Assembly (NCBI GenBank): GCA_947494805.1
Contig: CANLWK010000003.1
Span: 558,001 to 622,000 of the forward strand
Direction: 5' to 3'
DNA length: 64,000 nucleotides
Source: an uncultured Croceitalea sp.
GTDB taxonomy: Bacteria; Bacteroidota; Bacteroidia; Flavobacteriales; Flavobacteriaceae
Shown here: positions 23,530 through 33,133 of the stretch, piece by piece
How the letters are laid out: every line of letters starts with the position of its first letter
Numbering within the stretch: position 1 is the first letter of the stretch
Notes under the pieces: model-generated
The model's input: the letters and a program-made list of their open reading frames with translations, nothing else
Told to the model about the DNA's origin: nothing
Databases searched by the model: none
Made by a program: the position numbers and the translations under genes

Positions 23530-25950
23530 TCAATCTTCATTATTCAAACGATCACGTTCTTTTTTGTCAATGGTCTTTTGGTTTTCCTCTAGCCTAAAGT
23601 TTCCAAAATTATAGGTGAACCCAACACGAACAAACTGGGTTTCTGGAACGGGAGAATAGCTATTGTCTTGATTGAGATATCGTGATGTGTAGGTGCCATT
23701 GGCTTTACCCAAAAGGTCTTCGGCGGTCAATGAGATTACCACGCGATTGTCCCACAATGACTTTCTTAGCCCTACGGTCAAGTTCGTAATCGGTGACTGC
23801 ACATAAGAGCCAAAAAGGTATTTTGACATATGGCTAAAGGCCACCTCCCCGGTTAACGTTCCATCACCAGATAGTGTCAAATAATTTGCTAAATACAGGT
23901 ACCATCCATCAATTTGGTTCGTAAACTCTTGGTTACCGCTTTCAACGGCCAAAAAAGTTTCGTCTTCATAGAAAATTGATAAATATGCATACAAAAACCA
24001 AGGGTTTGCGATACTCTTGCTCACGGTAAAATCCAGTCCGTATGAAGTGCTTTCAAGAACGTTCTGGCGCAACTCACGTAAGGTTAGCACTTGGTTGTCT
24101 TGAAAAGAAAGCTCACTGATATAATTGCCGTTATCGCGATAATAAATATCAAAGAAAAACTCACTGTTGAGTGAATAGTTTAAATTGAAGTTGTTCGTGA
24201 AATTAGGTTGTAATGTAGGATTGCCCTCTTGAAAGTCATTTTCGTTTGAAAACGTTCTAAATGGATTTAGATCATTGTACCTGGGCCGATCTACATTCCT
24301 TCCATAATCAAAGGCAAAGCTGTGTTTTTCTGATGGGGAATACAACAAATAAACGGTCGGAAATGGCTCAAAAAATTCTTGCGTATTTGTTTCTCCAAGA
24401 GTCAAAGAAGTGCCAAGGGCATTGGTGTATTCACCTCTAAGCCCGACACGCATGGACCACTTGTCCCAATTTTTAACATAGCTGAAATAGGCCGCATAAA
24501 CTTTTTCATCGTATTCAAAATTATCTGAAAGAGCCTCGCTCACGCTTTCATCATTGCCTTGAAAATTTGAGAAGTCAATCTTGCTTTCTGAAAAGACCGA
24601 GGAAACTTTTAATCCGGTTTCAATGGAGGCATCTCCCAGAGGGGATGCAAAATCAAGTTGGCCCGTAAGGATATCGATATTTTGAACCGCATCGGTTTGA
24701 AAGCCAAAGCTTCTTGAAAAATTTGAATTACTATCAAAGTAATTAGAACGTATCTGTTGTTGTGTGTCTTCATCAAATCTGGTGTAATGCCCATTGACCG
24801 ATAATTGGGCGCCAGGTTTTTTCAATTTGTGCACATAGTTCAAATCAAAAGCAAGGTTGTTGTTTCCCCTTTCTCCTTGGTTGTTGGTCACAAATGTTGA
24901 ATCCAGTTGGTTTTGGGCATTTCTGTAGGTCGCATCCACGGCTCTTTGCCAATCTTCATTCTGATTGAACAGCAAATTTGAAGTTATGTTTATCGCATTG
25001 TTATCATCAAAATCATAGTCTACTGTGGTATTGATGTTGTGTGCATCCGAATTTTTCACCCTTTCTTCGTTGGTCGACCAACGAGAGAAGATTGTATTGC
25101 CCGCATTTATAAAATTTGTGCTCTTATCTACTTGTAAATTGTCTTTTCTAGGGTTATAGCTATAATTGGCAAATAGGTTGAGTTTGTCCGTTTTGTAGTA
25201 TTGGCTCGTACCCAAGCTGTATTTAGGATAAATTGCCTGAGTGTAACTTGCATTCACACTGCCTTTATAACCCGGAACAACATTTTTGCTGGTAACAATA
25301 TTTAGAATGGGTCCCGAATCAGCATCATAGCGTGCGGGCGGATTGGGAATTACTTCGACCGACCTAATGTTAACGCCAGATAGCCCTTCGAGCAAATCCT
25401 GTACTTCTTGTCCACTTAGTTGTACTTTTCTGTCATTAAGGTAAACTGTCGCACTCTGTCCTCGAATTTGTAGGTCTTGTTGGTTTACGATGACCCCGGG
25501 TGTGCCTTTTAGAATATCCCAAGAACTGCCTTGGGAAACAATGGTATTCTCTACCAGAAAAACTAACCTGTCCGGCAGTCGTTGCACAGTCGGTCTTTTT
25601 GCGGTGACTACAACCTCATCCAAGACTTCTGTCTGCGAAGGTATGATTAAAGCGCCAAGCCTAATATTGTTTTTAACATCAAGCGCCAAAGGTTTTGAGC
25701 CCCGACCTATATAACTCGCCTGCAAAAGATAAAGGCTTGGTTCAACCTGCTGAAGTTTAAAATAACCTAAATCATCTGCCGAGGTTCCCTTAACGAAAGT
25801 GGAATCTTGTGCATTTAACAGCAAAATATTGGCAAAGGGTACAATCTCATTTTCACTGTTTACCACTTTGCCCGAAATTTCAAAGCTTTGGGAAAAACTA
25901 TTGGTCAAGAAAGCAAAGACCATGAATATGGTGAGATGTAAGTTATTCAT
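23530..25950 (-). CDS. TonB-dependent receptor-like outer-membrane barrel (copy 3)
   Basis: From ATG 25950 it codes 806 residues. Signal peptide (MNNLHLTIFMVFAFLTNSFSQ), CarboxypepD_reg-like domain about 25-105 (GKVVNSENEIVPFANILLL), plug-like domain about 125-225 (QGSSWDILKGTPGVIVNQ, GQSATVYLNDRKVQLSGQE, DSGPILNIVTSKN) and an OMP_b-brl_3 barrel. It ends with a charged tail (KTIDKKERDRLNNED). It is a more distant relative of the two barrels near 9 and 16 kb and has no kinase or SusD neighbour. It is divergent from lepA, and the ligand is unknown. Confidence 0.92.
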   Translation of the reverse strand: MNNLHLTIFMVFAFLTNSFSQSFEISGKVVNSENEIVPFANILLLNAQDSTFVKGTSADDLGYFKLQQVEPSLYLLQASYIGRGSKPLALDVKNNIRLGALIIPSQTEVLDEVVVTAKRPTVQRLPDRLVFLVENTIVSQGSSWDILKGTPGVIVNQQDLQIRGQSATVYLNDRKVQLSGQEVQDLLEGLSGVNIRSVEVIPNPPARYDADSGPILNIVTSKNVVPGYKGSVNASYTQAIYPKYSLGTSQYYKTDKLNLFANYSYNPRKDNLQVDKSTNFINAGNTIFSRWSTNEERVKNSDAHNINTTVDYDFDDNNAINITSNLLFNQNEDWQRAVDATYRNAQNQLDSTFVTNNQGERGNNNLAFDLNYVHKLKKPGAQLSVNGHYTRFDEDTQQQIRSNYFDSNSNFSRSFGFQTDAVQNIDILTGQLDFASPLGDASIETGLKVSSVFSESKIDFSNFQGNDESVSEALSDNFEYDEKVYAAYFSYVKNWDKWSMRVGLRGEYTNALGTSLTLGETNTQEFFEPFPTVYLLYSPSEKHSFAFDYGRNVDRPRYNDLNPFRTFSNENDFQEGNPTLQPNFTNNFNLNYSLNSEFFFDIYYRDNGNYISELSFQDNQVLTLRELRQNVLESTSYGLDFTVSKSIANPWFLYAYLSIFYEDETFLAVESGNQEFTNQIDGWYLYLANYLTLSGDGTLTGEVAFSHMSKYLFGSYVQSPITNLTVGLRKSLWDNRVVISLTAEDLLGKANGTYTSRYLNQDNSYSPVPETQFVRVGFTYNFGNFRLEENQKTIDKKERDRLNNED

Positions 25951-25971
25951 TTTGGTGTTTGGGTTCGTAAT

Positions 25972-25979
25972 CAAAGCTA
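25972..25979 (-). promoter_or_regulatory. -7 element for barrel copy 3
   Basis: TAGCTTTG on the minus strand matches TAnnTTTG exactly, 21 bp before the ATG at 25950. No good -33 was seen, so this is tentative. Confidence 0.35.
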
Positions 25980-26011
25980 AGAAAATATTTTAGACCCCTA
26001 TTTTATATTCG

Positions 26012-26041
26012 TTGAGACACATAGCAAAAGAACTATATTTG
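26012..26041 (+). promoter_or_regulatory. lepA promoter
   Basis: TTG at 26012-26014, 19 bp, then TATATTTG at 26034-26041 match the Bacteroidetes consensus exactly. The ATG at 26050 lies 8 bp later, predicting a leader of only a few nucleotides. Confidence 0.7.
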
Positions 26042-26049
26042 CAGTCTCT

Positions 26050-27846
26050 ATGAAAAAGATTCGAAACTTTTGCATTATTGCCCATATCGACCACGGAAAA
26101 AGTACGTTGGCCGATCGTCTATTGGATTTTACGGGGTCTGTTACCGAGCGTGAGAAACAAGACCAGTTATTGGACAGTATGGATCTTGAGCGTGAGCGTG
26201 GTATTACCATTAAAAGTCACGCGATTCAAATGGAATATGTCTACAAGGGTGACACCTATATTCTAAATCTTATCGACACCCCGGGGCATGTCGATTTTTC
26301 ATATGAGGTCTCTCGTTCCATTGCTGCTTGCGAAGGTGCGCTCTTGGTGGTTGATGCGGCACAAAGTATTCAGGCCCAGACCATTTCAAATTTGTATCTG
26401 GCACTTGAAAATGATCTTGAAATCATTCCTGTGTTGAATAAGGTCGATTTGCCCAGTGCAAACCCCGAAGAAGTTACTGATGACATTGTTGATCTGTTGG
26501 GTTGTGATGCCGAAGAAGTGATTCCGGCAAGTGCCAAAACAGGTATTGGTATCGAAGAAATTTTAGAGGCAATCATAGAACGTGTGCCCGCACCTGAAGG
26601 TGACGAAAACGGACCGTTACAGGCCTTGGTCTTTGATTCGGTGTACAATCCGTTTCGAGGTGTAGAAACCTACTTTAGAATTTTAAACGGTGAACTAAAA
26701 AAAGGTCAGAAAATCAAGTTTATGGCCACGGGCAAAACCTACTTTGCCGATGAGATAGGCACCTTGAAACTAACCCAACACCCAAAGCAAAAAGTCTCCA
26801 CTGGTGATGTTGGTTATCTGATTACCGGTATTAAAGATGCTCGTGAGGTAAAGGTAGGTGACACCATCACATTGGCCGACAACCCCTCAACCGATGCGAT
26901 TGCAGGTTTTGAAGACGTAAAGCCCATGGTTTTTGCGGGAATCTATCCCGTGGATACCGAAGATTTTGAAGAGCTGCGATCTTCCATGGAAAAATTACAA
27001 CTCAATGATGCGTCGTTGGTCTTTACCCCAGAAAGCAGTGCAGCATTGGGCTTCGGTTTTCGTTGCGGATTCTTGGGCATGTTGCACATGGAAATCATAC
27101 AAGAGCGGTTAGAACGCGAATTTAACATGACGGTAATCACTACCGTTCCTAATGTTAGTTACCACGCATTCACCACAAAAAATACAGAAGAGATCGTCAT
27201 TGTGAACAATCCTTCAGATTTGCCGGATCCTTCAACCCTAGACCGCGTTGAGGAACCCTATATTAAGGCCACTATTATCACCAAATCAGACTTTGTGGGC
27301 AATGTGATGTCTCTTTGTATAGAAAAGAGAGGCCAGATTACAAATCAAACCTATTTGACCACACAGCGGGTCGAATTGACTTTTGATATGCCATTGGCAG
27401 AAATCGTCTTTGATTTCTATGATCGATTGAAAACCGTGTCAAAAGGTTATGCTTCTTTTGATTATGCCCCTATCGGAATGCGTACTTCAAAATTGGTTCG
27501 TGTTGACATTCTATTAAATGCGCAACCCGTTGATGCGCTTTCGGCCCTGGTCCATTTTGACAATGCCCACACCATAGGAAAGAAAATGTGTGAGAAATTG
27601 AAAGAACTGATTCCAAGGCAGCAATTTGATATTCCGATCCAAGCGGCAATTGGGTCAAAAATCATTTCAAGGGAAACTATCAAGGCATTACGAAAAGATG
27701 TGACCGCCAAATGTTATGGTGGTGACATTTCGCGTAAGCGTAAACTGCTTGAAAAGCAAAAGAAGGGTAAAAAGCGTATGCGCCAGGTGGGCAACGTAGA
27801 AATACCGCAACAAGCGTTTATGGCCGTATTGAAGTTGAACGACTAA
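26050..27846 (+). CDS. lepA: Translation elongation factor 4 (LepA)
   Basis: A 598-residue GTPase of standard LepA length. G1 is [15 protein letters not shown], switch II is DTPGHVDF, G4 is [10 protein letters not shown], and the C-terminal LepA-specific domain has [20 protein letters not shown] and the basic [20 protein letters not shown] end. EF4 acts on the ribosome, influencing 30S biogenesis and back-translocation. It runs under its own promoter and ends by a 4-bp overlap with the convergent antiporter gene, with no terminator between them. Confidence 0.98.
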   Translation: MKKIRNFCIIAHIDHGKSTLADRLLDFTGSVTEREKQDQLLDSMDLERERGITIKSHAIQMEYVYKGDTYILNLIDTPGHVDFSYEVSRSIAACEGALLVVDAAQSIQAQTISNLYLALENDLEIIPVLNKVDLPSANPEEVTDDIVDLLGCDAEEVIPASAKTGIGIEEILEAIIERVPAPEGDENGPLQALVFDSVYNPFRGVETYFRILNGELKKGQKIKFMATGKTYFADEIGTLKLTQHPKQKVSTGDVGYLITGIKDAREVKVGDTITLADNPSTDAIAGFEDVKPMVFAGIYPVDTEDFEELRSSMEKLQLNDASLVFTPESSAALGFGFRCGFLGMLHMEIIQERLEREFNMTVITTVPNVSYHAFTTKNTEEIVIVNNPSDLPDPSTLDRVEEPYIKATIITKSDFVGNVMSLCIEKRGQITNQTYLTTQRVELTFDMPLAEIVFDFYDRLKTVSKGYASFDYAPIGMRTSKLVRVDILLNAQPVDALSALVHFDNAHTIGKKMCEKLKELIPRQQFDIPIQAAIGSKIISRETIKALRKDVTAKCYGGDISRKRKLLEKQKKGKKRMRQVGNVEIPQQAFMAVLKLND

Positions 27847-29690
27847 CCGGTAGAGCCTTCGTCTTGGTCAAAATCGAACACTTTGCCCAGATACACCAGT
27901 TTATAGCCTTCTTTTACGTCGTATGATTCTTTGCTAAACGCAGAAATAATTTTTAAATCGCCTCTTTCATCTTTTAAGAACAGGGGAATGATATCATTAT
28001 CGGCTTTTGTAATTTCAATGAGCTCTGAATATTGTTCTTTGTCCTTCACCTCAATTTCATTGATCGAAGGGTATTTGCGAGCGGCATCCGTCAGTTTGAT
28101 AAAGTCATCAGTATGTGAAAAAAGGCCTTCTTCGGGGTTATTCTCAGGGTCGTTCATCTCATCGGTGTTCACCAATCGAAAAGCACCATTTTCGCCAAAC
28201 TGCTTTTTGAACTTGTCGATGGCAAACTTGTTGATGTCAGAGTTTCCGGTCAACGCCATCAAATAGCCCATATCGTTCAATTCAATGTTGTCGGTCAACG
28301 AATCTGAAAAGATATTAGCGGTCATGGCCTCAATGCCCAAGCTCTTGGCCTTATTGACATTTGTTTGGTTATTATCGATCAGAACAACATGACGGTTGTT
28401 CTTTTTCAGGTAGCTGCCTATCAATCGAGACACTTTAGATGCGCCTATCAACAAAATACCCTCTGATTTCATTAAAAACACCCCGACCACTTTTGCAAAA
28501 AGTCGTGCTGTAGTGGCATTTAACAACACTGTACCCAATACTATCATAAAAACCAAAGGCGTAATATATTCTGCTCCCGGCTCACCTTTTGCAAGCAGTT
28601 TCGAGCCAAATAAAGATGCTATCCCCGCTGCAACAATACCTCGGGGACCCACCCAGCCAATAAACATTTTTTCTTTGAACTTGAGCCCTGACCCTTGGGT
28701 GCTCAAAAGCACCCCAACGGGCCGTATGATAAAGACCACTATGGCAAAAAGGATGGCCGTGTTCCATTTTTTTAACAACTCTAAATCGCTGATATTGATG
28801 TTTGCTGCAAGCAGGATAAAAAGTATCGATATTAAGAGCACACTCAATGACTCTTTAAAATACAATAGCTCTTTTAGATTAGGCAAGTTCATGTTGCCCA
28901 TGACCATTCCCATGACCACAACGGCCAAAAGCCCAGACTCATGGGCAAAAACATCGGACTCTACAAAAACAAGAAGTACTACCGATAGCGATACCACGTT
29001 CATTAAATAATGCGGAATCAAATTCTTTTTTATGGCAAAAGCCAGCGCATGGGCAAAGGTGAAGCCAAAAGTAGTACCAAAAAGCAAGATTTTTCCAAAC
29101 TCGACCAATGCTGTCTGTGTGTAGCCACTGCCCTCGCCCACACTAATAAATTCAAAAACCAAAACCGCAACCAAGGCCCCAATGGGGTCTATCAAAATAC
29201 CTTCCCATTTTAAAACGGTTGAAACATCTTTTTTTAAGGGAATGTTTCGCAATATGGGTGTGATTACCGTGGGTCCTGTAACTATAATCAAAGCAGAAAA
29301 CAAAAATGAAATCTGCCATGAAAGTTCGAAGACATAATGAGCGGCAACCCCAGCACCAAAAAAAGTAACTACCGAACCAACGGTAATCAGTTTGGTAATG
29401 ACCGGGCCAACATTTTTGATTTCTGATCTTTTTAATGTCAGTCCCCCCTCAAAAAGAATAATGCTTATGGCCAGAGAAACGAAGTAATACAGCCCCTCTC
29501 CAGGAAACAACCCTTTTTTACCGTTCCATATCGGTTCAATCAGTTTGCTGCCATCTTCGGTATATAACGTCGCCAAGGGGCCCACCAAGAGACCAATCAG
29601 AATCAACGGTAAAATAGCTGGTAGTTTTAGGCGCCATGCGACCCATTGTGCAATGATTCCTAAAATGATGATTCCGGCCAGTTCGAGCAT
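27843..29690 (-). CDS. CPA1-type sodium/proton antiporter with TrkA-N domain
   Basis: A 615-residue protein. The first ~390 residues hold about 12 membrane helices with antiporter features ([63 protein letters not shown]). A Rossmann TrkA-N domain follows at about 410-520 ([27 protein letters not shown]), then a C-terminal domain resembling TrkA-C. The membrane part exchanges Na+ or K+ for H+. The nucleotide-binding domain suggests gating by NAD(H) or a cyclic dinucleotide, a common inference for this type. The gene stands alone. Confidence 0.9.
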   Translation of the reverse strand: MLELAGIIILGIIAQWVAWRLKLPAILPLILIGLLVGPLATLYTEDGSKLIEPIWNGKKGLFPGEGLYYFVSLAISIILFEGGLTLKRSEIKNVGPVITKLITVGSVVTFFGAGVAAHYVFELSWQISFLFSALIIVTGPTVITPILRNIPLKKDVSTVLKWEGILIDPIGALVAVLVFEFISVGEGSGYTQTALVEFGKILLFGTTFGFTFAHALAFAIKKNLIPHYLMNVVSLSVVLLVFVESDVFAHESGLLAVVVMGMVMGNMNLPNLKELLYFKESLSVLLISILFILLAANINISDLELLKKWNTAILFAIVVFIIRPVGVLLSTQGSGLKFKEKMFIGWVGPRGIVAAGIASLFGSKLLAKGEPGAEYITPLVFMIVLGTVLLNATTARLFAKVVGVFLMKSEGILLIGASKVSRLIGSYLKKNNRHVVLIDNNQTNVNKAKSLGIEAMTANIFSDSLTDNIELNDMGYLMALTGNSDINKFAIDKFKKQFGENGAFRLVNTDEMNDPENNPEEGLFSHTDDFIKLTDAARKYPSINEIEVKDKEQYSELIEITKADNDIIPLFLKDERGDLKIISAFSKESYDVKEGYKLVYLGKVFDFDQDEGSTG

Positions 29691-29830
29691 GCACTTTCAA
29701 TTTTCGTAAAAATAACAAATAAAGGGTTTCTTAAAGCCTCCCATTTCTACAACGCCTTTAATAAAACCGTTTTATTCACCATATGGCGTCTGTTTGTAAA
29801 ATGAAATGGAAAATTAGCTCTCTATAAAGC

Positions 29831-32038
29831 CTATTTGTGGTCTTTCATGGTCAGCCGCAGAACCGAGCATGCCGATTTATCTGTAAACTGATCCTTACCT
29901 GTTCCAAAAAGCACACTGATCCAGTTGTCTTTTTCAGGTGTGCCAAGAATTAGAAGGTCAAAACTGGCTGAGGCCTTTGAAATTGCCCCTATGGCATCAT
30001 CGTCTTTTTGTACGATGACCATACTCGGAGCATCCGCCTTTTCCAATAGTTTTTTTGAGTTTGCCTCCATCTCGTTAATGGTGTCCCAGTCGGTGCTGTT
30101 CGGCACAATGTGCAGCAGGGTCAGGGAGGCATTGTAAAAATTACAAATCCTGTCCGCTACCGCAATAAAATTTTTGTCCCGCCGCCCTGGTCTCAACGCC
30201 AGAAGCACTTTACCAATATACCGCACCCCATCATCTTTGAACAGGGCAAAATCTGATTTGATGTGGGTCAGCAACCAACCAATAGGATTGCTCACCAAAA
30301 TTCCGCTATGGGCACGGCCATTCCAACCCATGACCAACCAGTCGCAATGGGTCTGGTTGCTCAGTTCATGTATCGTGTCTGAAATTTCATGGGTCACCGC
30401 CGCCTCAAAATCAACATCGATTTTTTGTGACATAGCCAACCTTGTCACCCTGCGTTCTAACGATGCGATCCTTGGGTTTTCTTCGACCATGGCGTCCAAA
30501 AAGGTTTGATTTGGCACCTCGGTGACGTTCACAACTTGTATTTTCTCTTTTTTGTTGATTGCGGCCGCAATTTCAACCAACATTTCGGGGGAACGTTCAT
30601 TGCCCAATAATGGTACGACCACACCTGCATCTGAGGCCAACTTTCCATCTAGGTTTTGTAAACTACCTGATTGACCGTTGCGATAAGTAATCTTGTTGTT
30701 TCTTTTTCGTTTGTAGAGTAGATACAAGGCGGGTCGGTGACCGTACTTTCTCAAAATACCTGTTCGTGTGGCATGCTTTCCAAAGAAAAAATAGATGATA
30801 AGTCCTAACACGAAAATACCAACGATGGCCAGCATAGGGCCCAATCCTAAGAATACCAGTAGAGCAATTCCACTGAAAATTCCAAATAGCTGTACAAAAG
30901 GATATAGTGGTGAGCGGTATGGTGGATTATACCATTGCGCCGCAGTTTCGCGAAGTACTATTACGCAGGCGTTCACCAAAATAAACATCATGACCATAAA
31001 GGCACTGGCAAGCTTCGCAATCTTCTCCACGTCAAGAAAGAGAATGACCATGGCCATCAAAAAACAGGTCATAACAATGGTAACTACAGGAGTTAAATAT
31101 TTGCTGTGTATACGCCCCATAAATTCGGGCAACAGTTTATCAATGGCCATGGCAAAAGGAAACCTGGATGCGGCCAAAACTCCAGAATTCGCCATTGAAA
31201 TCAGGGTAATGACGCCTATCAAAGCCGCGGCATAACCAATATAACTTCCGCCCAATAGTTTGGCAATGGTGTAAATTGGCTTTATGTCTGATTGTAGTTC
31301 GCCCAACGGCAAGTTGCCCACCAAAGCAAAAGCCACAGAAACATAGATCAGGGTCATAATGAACAGTGATAGAATCATTGCTCGGGGCAAATTGGTGCCC
31401 GGGTTTTTTATTTCACCGGCAATGGCCGCAACTTTCGTAACACCGGCATATGAGATGTAAACAAAAGCTACGGTTGAAAACAGCCCTGCTTTGCCCTCAA
31501 GTAAAAACGGGTCCAATAAATCTGCCGATGTTCTCGGTAGGCCAAATAAGAGAATCAAACCTAGGGTTGTTAGGCTAATGCTCACTATAAACACCTGTAC
31601 CTTGCCCACTTTTTTGACCCCCATAATATTTAAAAACAGAATGAGCAACAAAAAAAGAACAGCGATGTACTTTGTCAGTGCCGGGTCTATATTGATTAAT
31701 ATCGATAAATATGCGCCGAAGCCAACTAATGCAAAAGCACTTTTAAAGAGCAATGATAGCCAAAGGCCAAAACCTGCAATGGTACCGAACAAAGGTCCAA
31801 AAGCACGTTCGATATAAACGTAGGTTCCGCCTGAAGACGGCATCGCCGTAGCCAATTCTGATTTAGAAAATGCCGCAGGCAGAATACAGACTGCCGCTAT
31901 AAGGTAGGCGAGCCATACTGAAGAACCTGTCTTTGCAGCGGCCAAACCAGGCAACACAAAAATACCACTGCCCAACATACCGCCAATGCTAATGGCAATT
32001 ACAGCGGTTAAGGACAAACTACGTTCTAGTTTCTTCAA
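29831..32038 (-). CDS. APC-superfamily amino-acid permease fused to two universal-stress domains
   Basis: A 735-residue protein with a TTG start. Residues about 10-430 form a 12-helix APC transporter (ISIGGMLGSGIFVLPGLAA, SGGTYVYIERAFGPLFG, VTKVAAIAGEIKNPGTNLPRA). Residues about 465-600 and 610-735 are two UspA-like domains (GVVVPLLGNERSPEMLVEIA; DWLVMGWNGRAHSGILVSNP; VLLALRPGRRDKNFIAVAD; DLLILGTPEKDNWISVLFG). The last ends with a G-x-G-x-(9)-like loop of ATP-binding USPs. Such fusions probably regulate transport in response to energy or nucleotide state. No neighbouring amino-acid gene hints at the substrate. Confidence 0.9.
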   Translation of the reverse strand: MKKLERSLSLTAVIAISIGGMLGSGIFVLPGLAAAKTGSSVWLAYLIAAVCILPAAFSKSELATAMPSSGGTYVYIERAFGPLFGTIAGFGLWLSLLFKSAFALVGFGAYLSILINIDPALTKYIAVLFLLLILFLNIMGVKKVGKVQVFIVSISLTTLGLILLFGLPRTSADLLDPFLLEGKAGLFSTVAFVYISYAGVTKVAAIAGEIKNPGTNLPRAMILSLFIMTLIYVSVAFALVGNLPLGELQSDIKPIYTIAKLLGGSYIGYAAALIGVITLISMANSGVLAASRFPFAMAIDKLLPEFMGRIHSKYLTPVVTIVMTCFLMAMVILFLDVEKIAKLASAFMVMMFILVNACVIVLRETAAQWYNPPYRSPLYPFVQLFGIFSGIALLVFLGLGPMLAIVGIFVLGLIIYFFFGKHATRTGILRKYGHRPALYLLYKRKRNNKITYRNGQSGSLQNLDGKLASDAGVVVPLLGNERSPEMLVEIAAAINKKEKIQVVNVTEVPNQTFLDAMVEENPRIASLERRVTRLAMSQKIDVDFEAAVTHEISDTIHELSNQTHCDWLVMGWNGRAHSGILVSNPIGWLLTHIKSDFALFKDDGVRYIGKVLLALRPGRRDKNFIAVADRICNFYNASLTLLHIVPNSTDWDTINEMEANSKKLLEKADAPSMVIVQKDDDAIGAISKASASFDLLILGTPEKDNWISVLFGTGKDQFTDKSACSVLRLTMKDHK

Positions 32039-32246
32039 CTGGGTTTGGGTTGGTCTAAGCCTTAAATGTAGCTTTTTTCAATAAAATCATCACTATAGGC
32101 CAAGACATGGCAATTTAAAACAAACAACTTTTCAATAAATTGTTAATCGTTAACTACCTTTTTTTGTTAAAAAACGACTAATAATATTAGCTTTTTAAGC
32201 AGATTGCGGCCGCTTTTCTTAATTTGTGCGACATTTTGTTCAGTTC

Positions 32247-33107
32247 ATGACCTTATATCCGGTAGAGACAGGAAATTTTAAGTTAGATGGAGGGGCGATG
32301 TTCGGTGTTGTTCCAAAAGTAATTTGGAACAGAACAAACCCTGCCGATGCCAATAACTTAATCGATATTGGCGCGAGAAGTCTTTTGATTGAAGAGGGAA
32401 GCCGTTTGATATTAATTGATACCGGACTTGGCAATAAACAATCAGAAAAATTTTTCAGCTATTACCACCAATGGGGCGACCACTCTTTAGACGCTTCTTT
32501 AGCAAAGATAGGTTTTCACCGGGACGATATCACCGATGTGTTCATGACTCATCTACACTTTGACCATTGTGGTGGAAGTGTTCAATGGAACAAAGATCGC
32601 ACGGGTTACGAACCGGCCTTTAAGAACGCACTGTTCTGGACCAATGAAGATCATTGGCTTTGGGCCACAAAGCCCAATGCACGTGAAAAAGCCTCTTTTT
32701 TAAAGGAAAATCTTTTGCCAATGCAAGAAAGTGGACAGCTAAGATTCATTGACCGAAAGGGCAACACCTATCTTCAAAACTCTGAATTGGGCTTTGATGT
32801 TTTGTTTGTGGATGGCCATACAGATAAACAAATGATTCCATATATCCGATATAAAGGAAAAACAGTGGTTTTCTTGGCTGATTTATTACCTACCGTTGGG
32901 CATATTCCATTACCTTATGTCATTGGTTACGATACTAGGCCATTGTTGACCCTCAAGGAAAAAGGGCGGTTTTTGCAAGACGCCGTGGCCAATGAACATG
33001 TGTTGTTTTTTGAACATGATGCACATAATGAACTATGTACCTTAAAAGAGACCGAAAAAGGAGCTCGGTTGAACGAACTCTTTTCATTTAATGAGCTATT
33101 CAATTAA
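32247..33107 (+). CDS. MBL-fold metallo-hydrolase
   Basis: I place the start at ATG 32247 (MTLYPVETGNFKLDGGAMFG), giving 286 residues; an in-frame GTG at 32226 would add seven residues that are not typical of the family. The metal-binding signature is THLHFDHCGG with His102, His104, Asp106 and His107, and later ligands are in VDGHTD and FEHDAHN. Metallo-beta-lactamase hydrolases of this subgroup act on lactones, esters or phosphodiesters, but the substrate is not known here. The protein is cytosolic with no signal peptide. The next gene is the S8 protease 26 bp on. Confidence 0.88.
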   Translation: MTLYPVETGNFKLDGGAMFGVVPKVIWNRTNPADANNLIDIGARSLLIEEGSRLILIDTGLGNKQSEKFFSYYHQWGDHSLDASLAKIGFHRDDITDVFMTHLHFDHCGGSVQWNKDRTGYEPAFKNALFWTNEDHWLWATKPNAREKASFLKENLLPMQESGQLRFIDRKGNTYLQNSELGFDVLFVDGHTDKQMIPYIRYKGKTVVFLADLLPTVGHIPLPYVIGYDTRPLLTLKEKGRFLQDAVANEHVLFFEHDAHNELCTLKETEKGARLNELFSFNELFN

Positions 33108-33133
33108 ATTTTACATTTTCAAAATAGATTTAT

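Noticed and set aside
28513-29010. 165-codon plus-strand frame
   Set aside because: Antisense to the antiporter membrane domain; Ser/Thr/Lys-rich shadow of hydrophobic codons, with no promoter or family.
30795-31235. 146-codon plus-strand frame
   Set aside because: Antisense shadow of the APC transporter helices.
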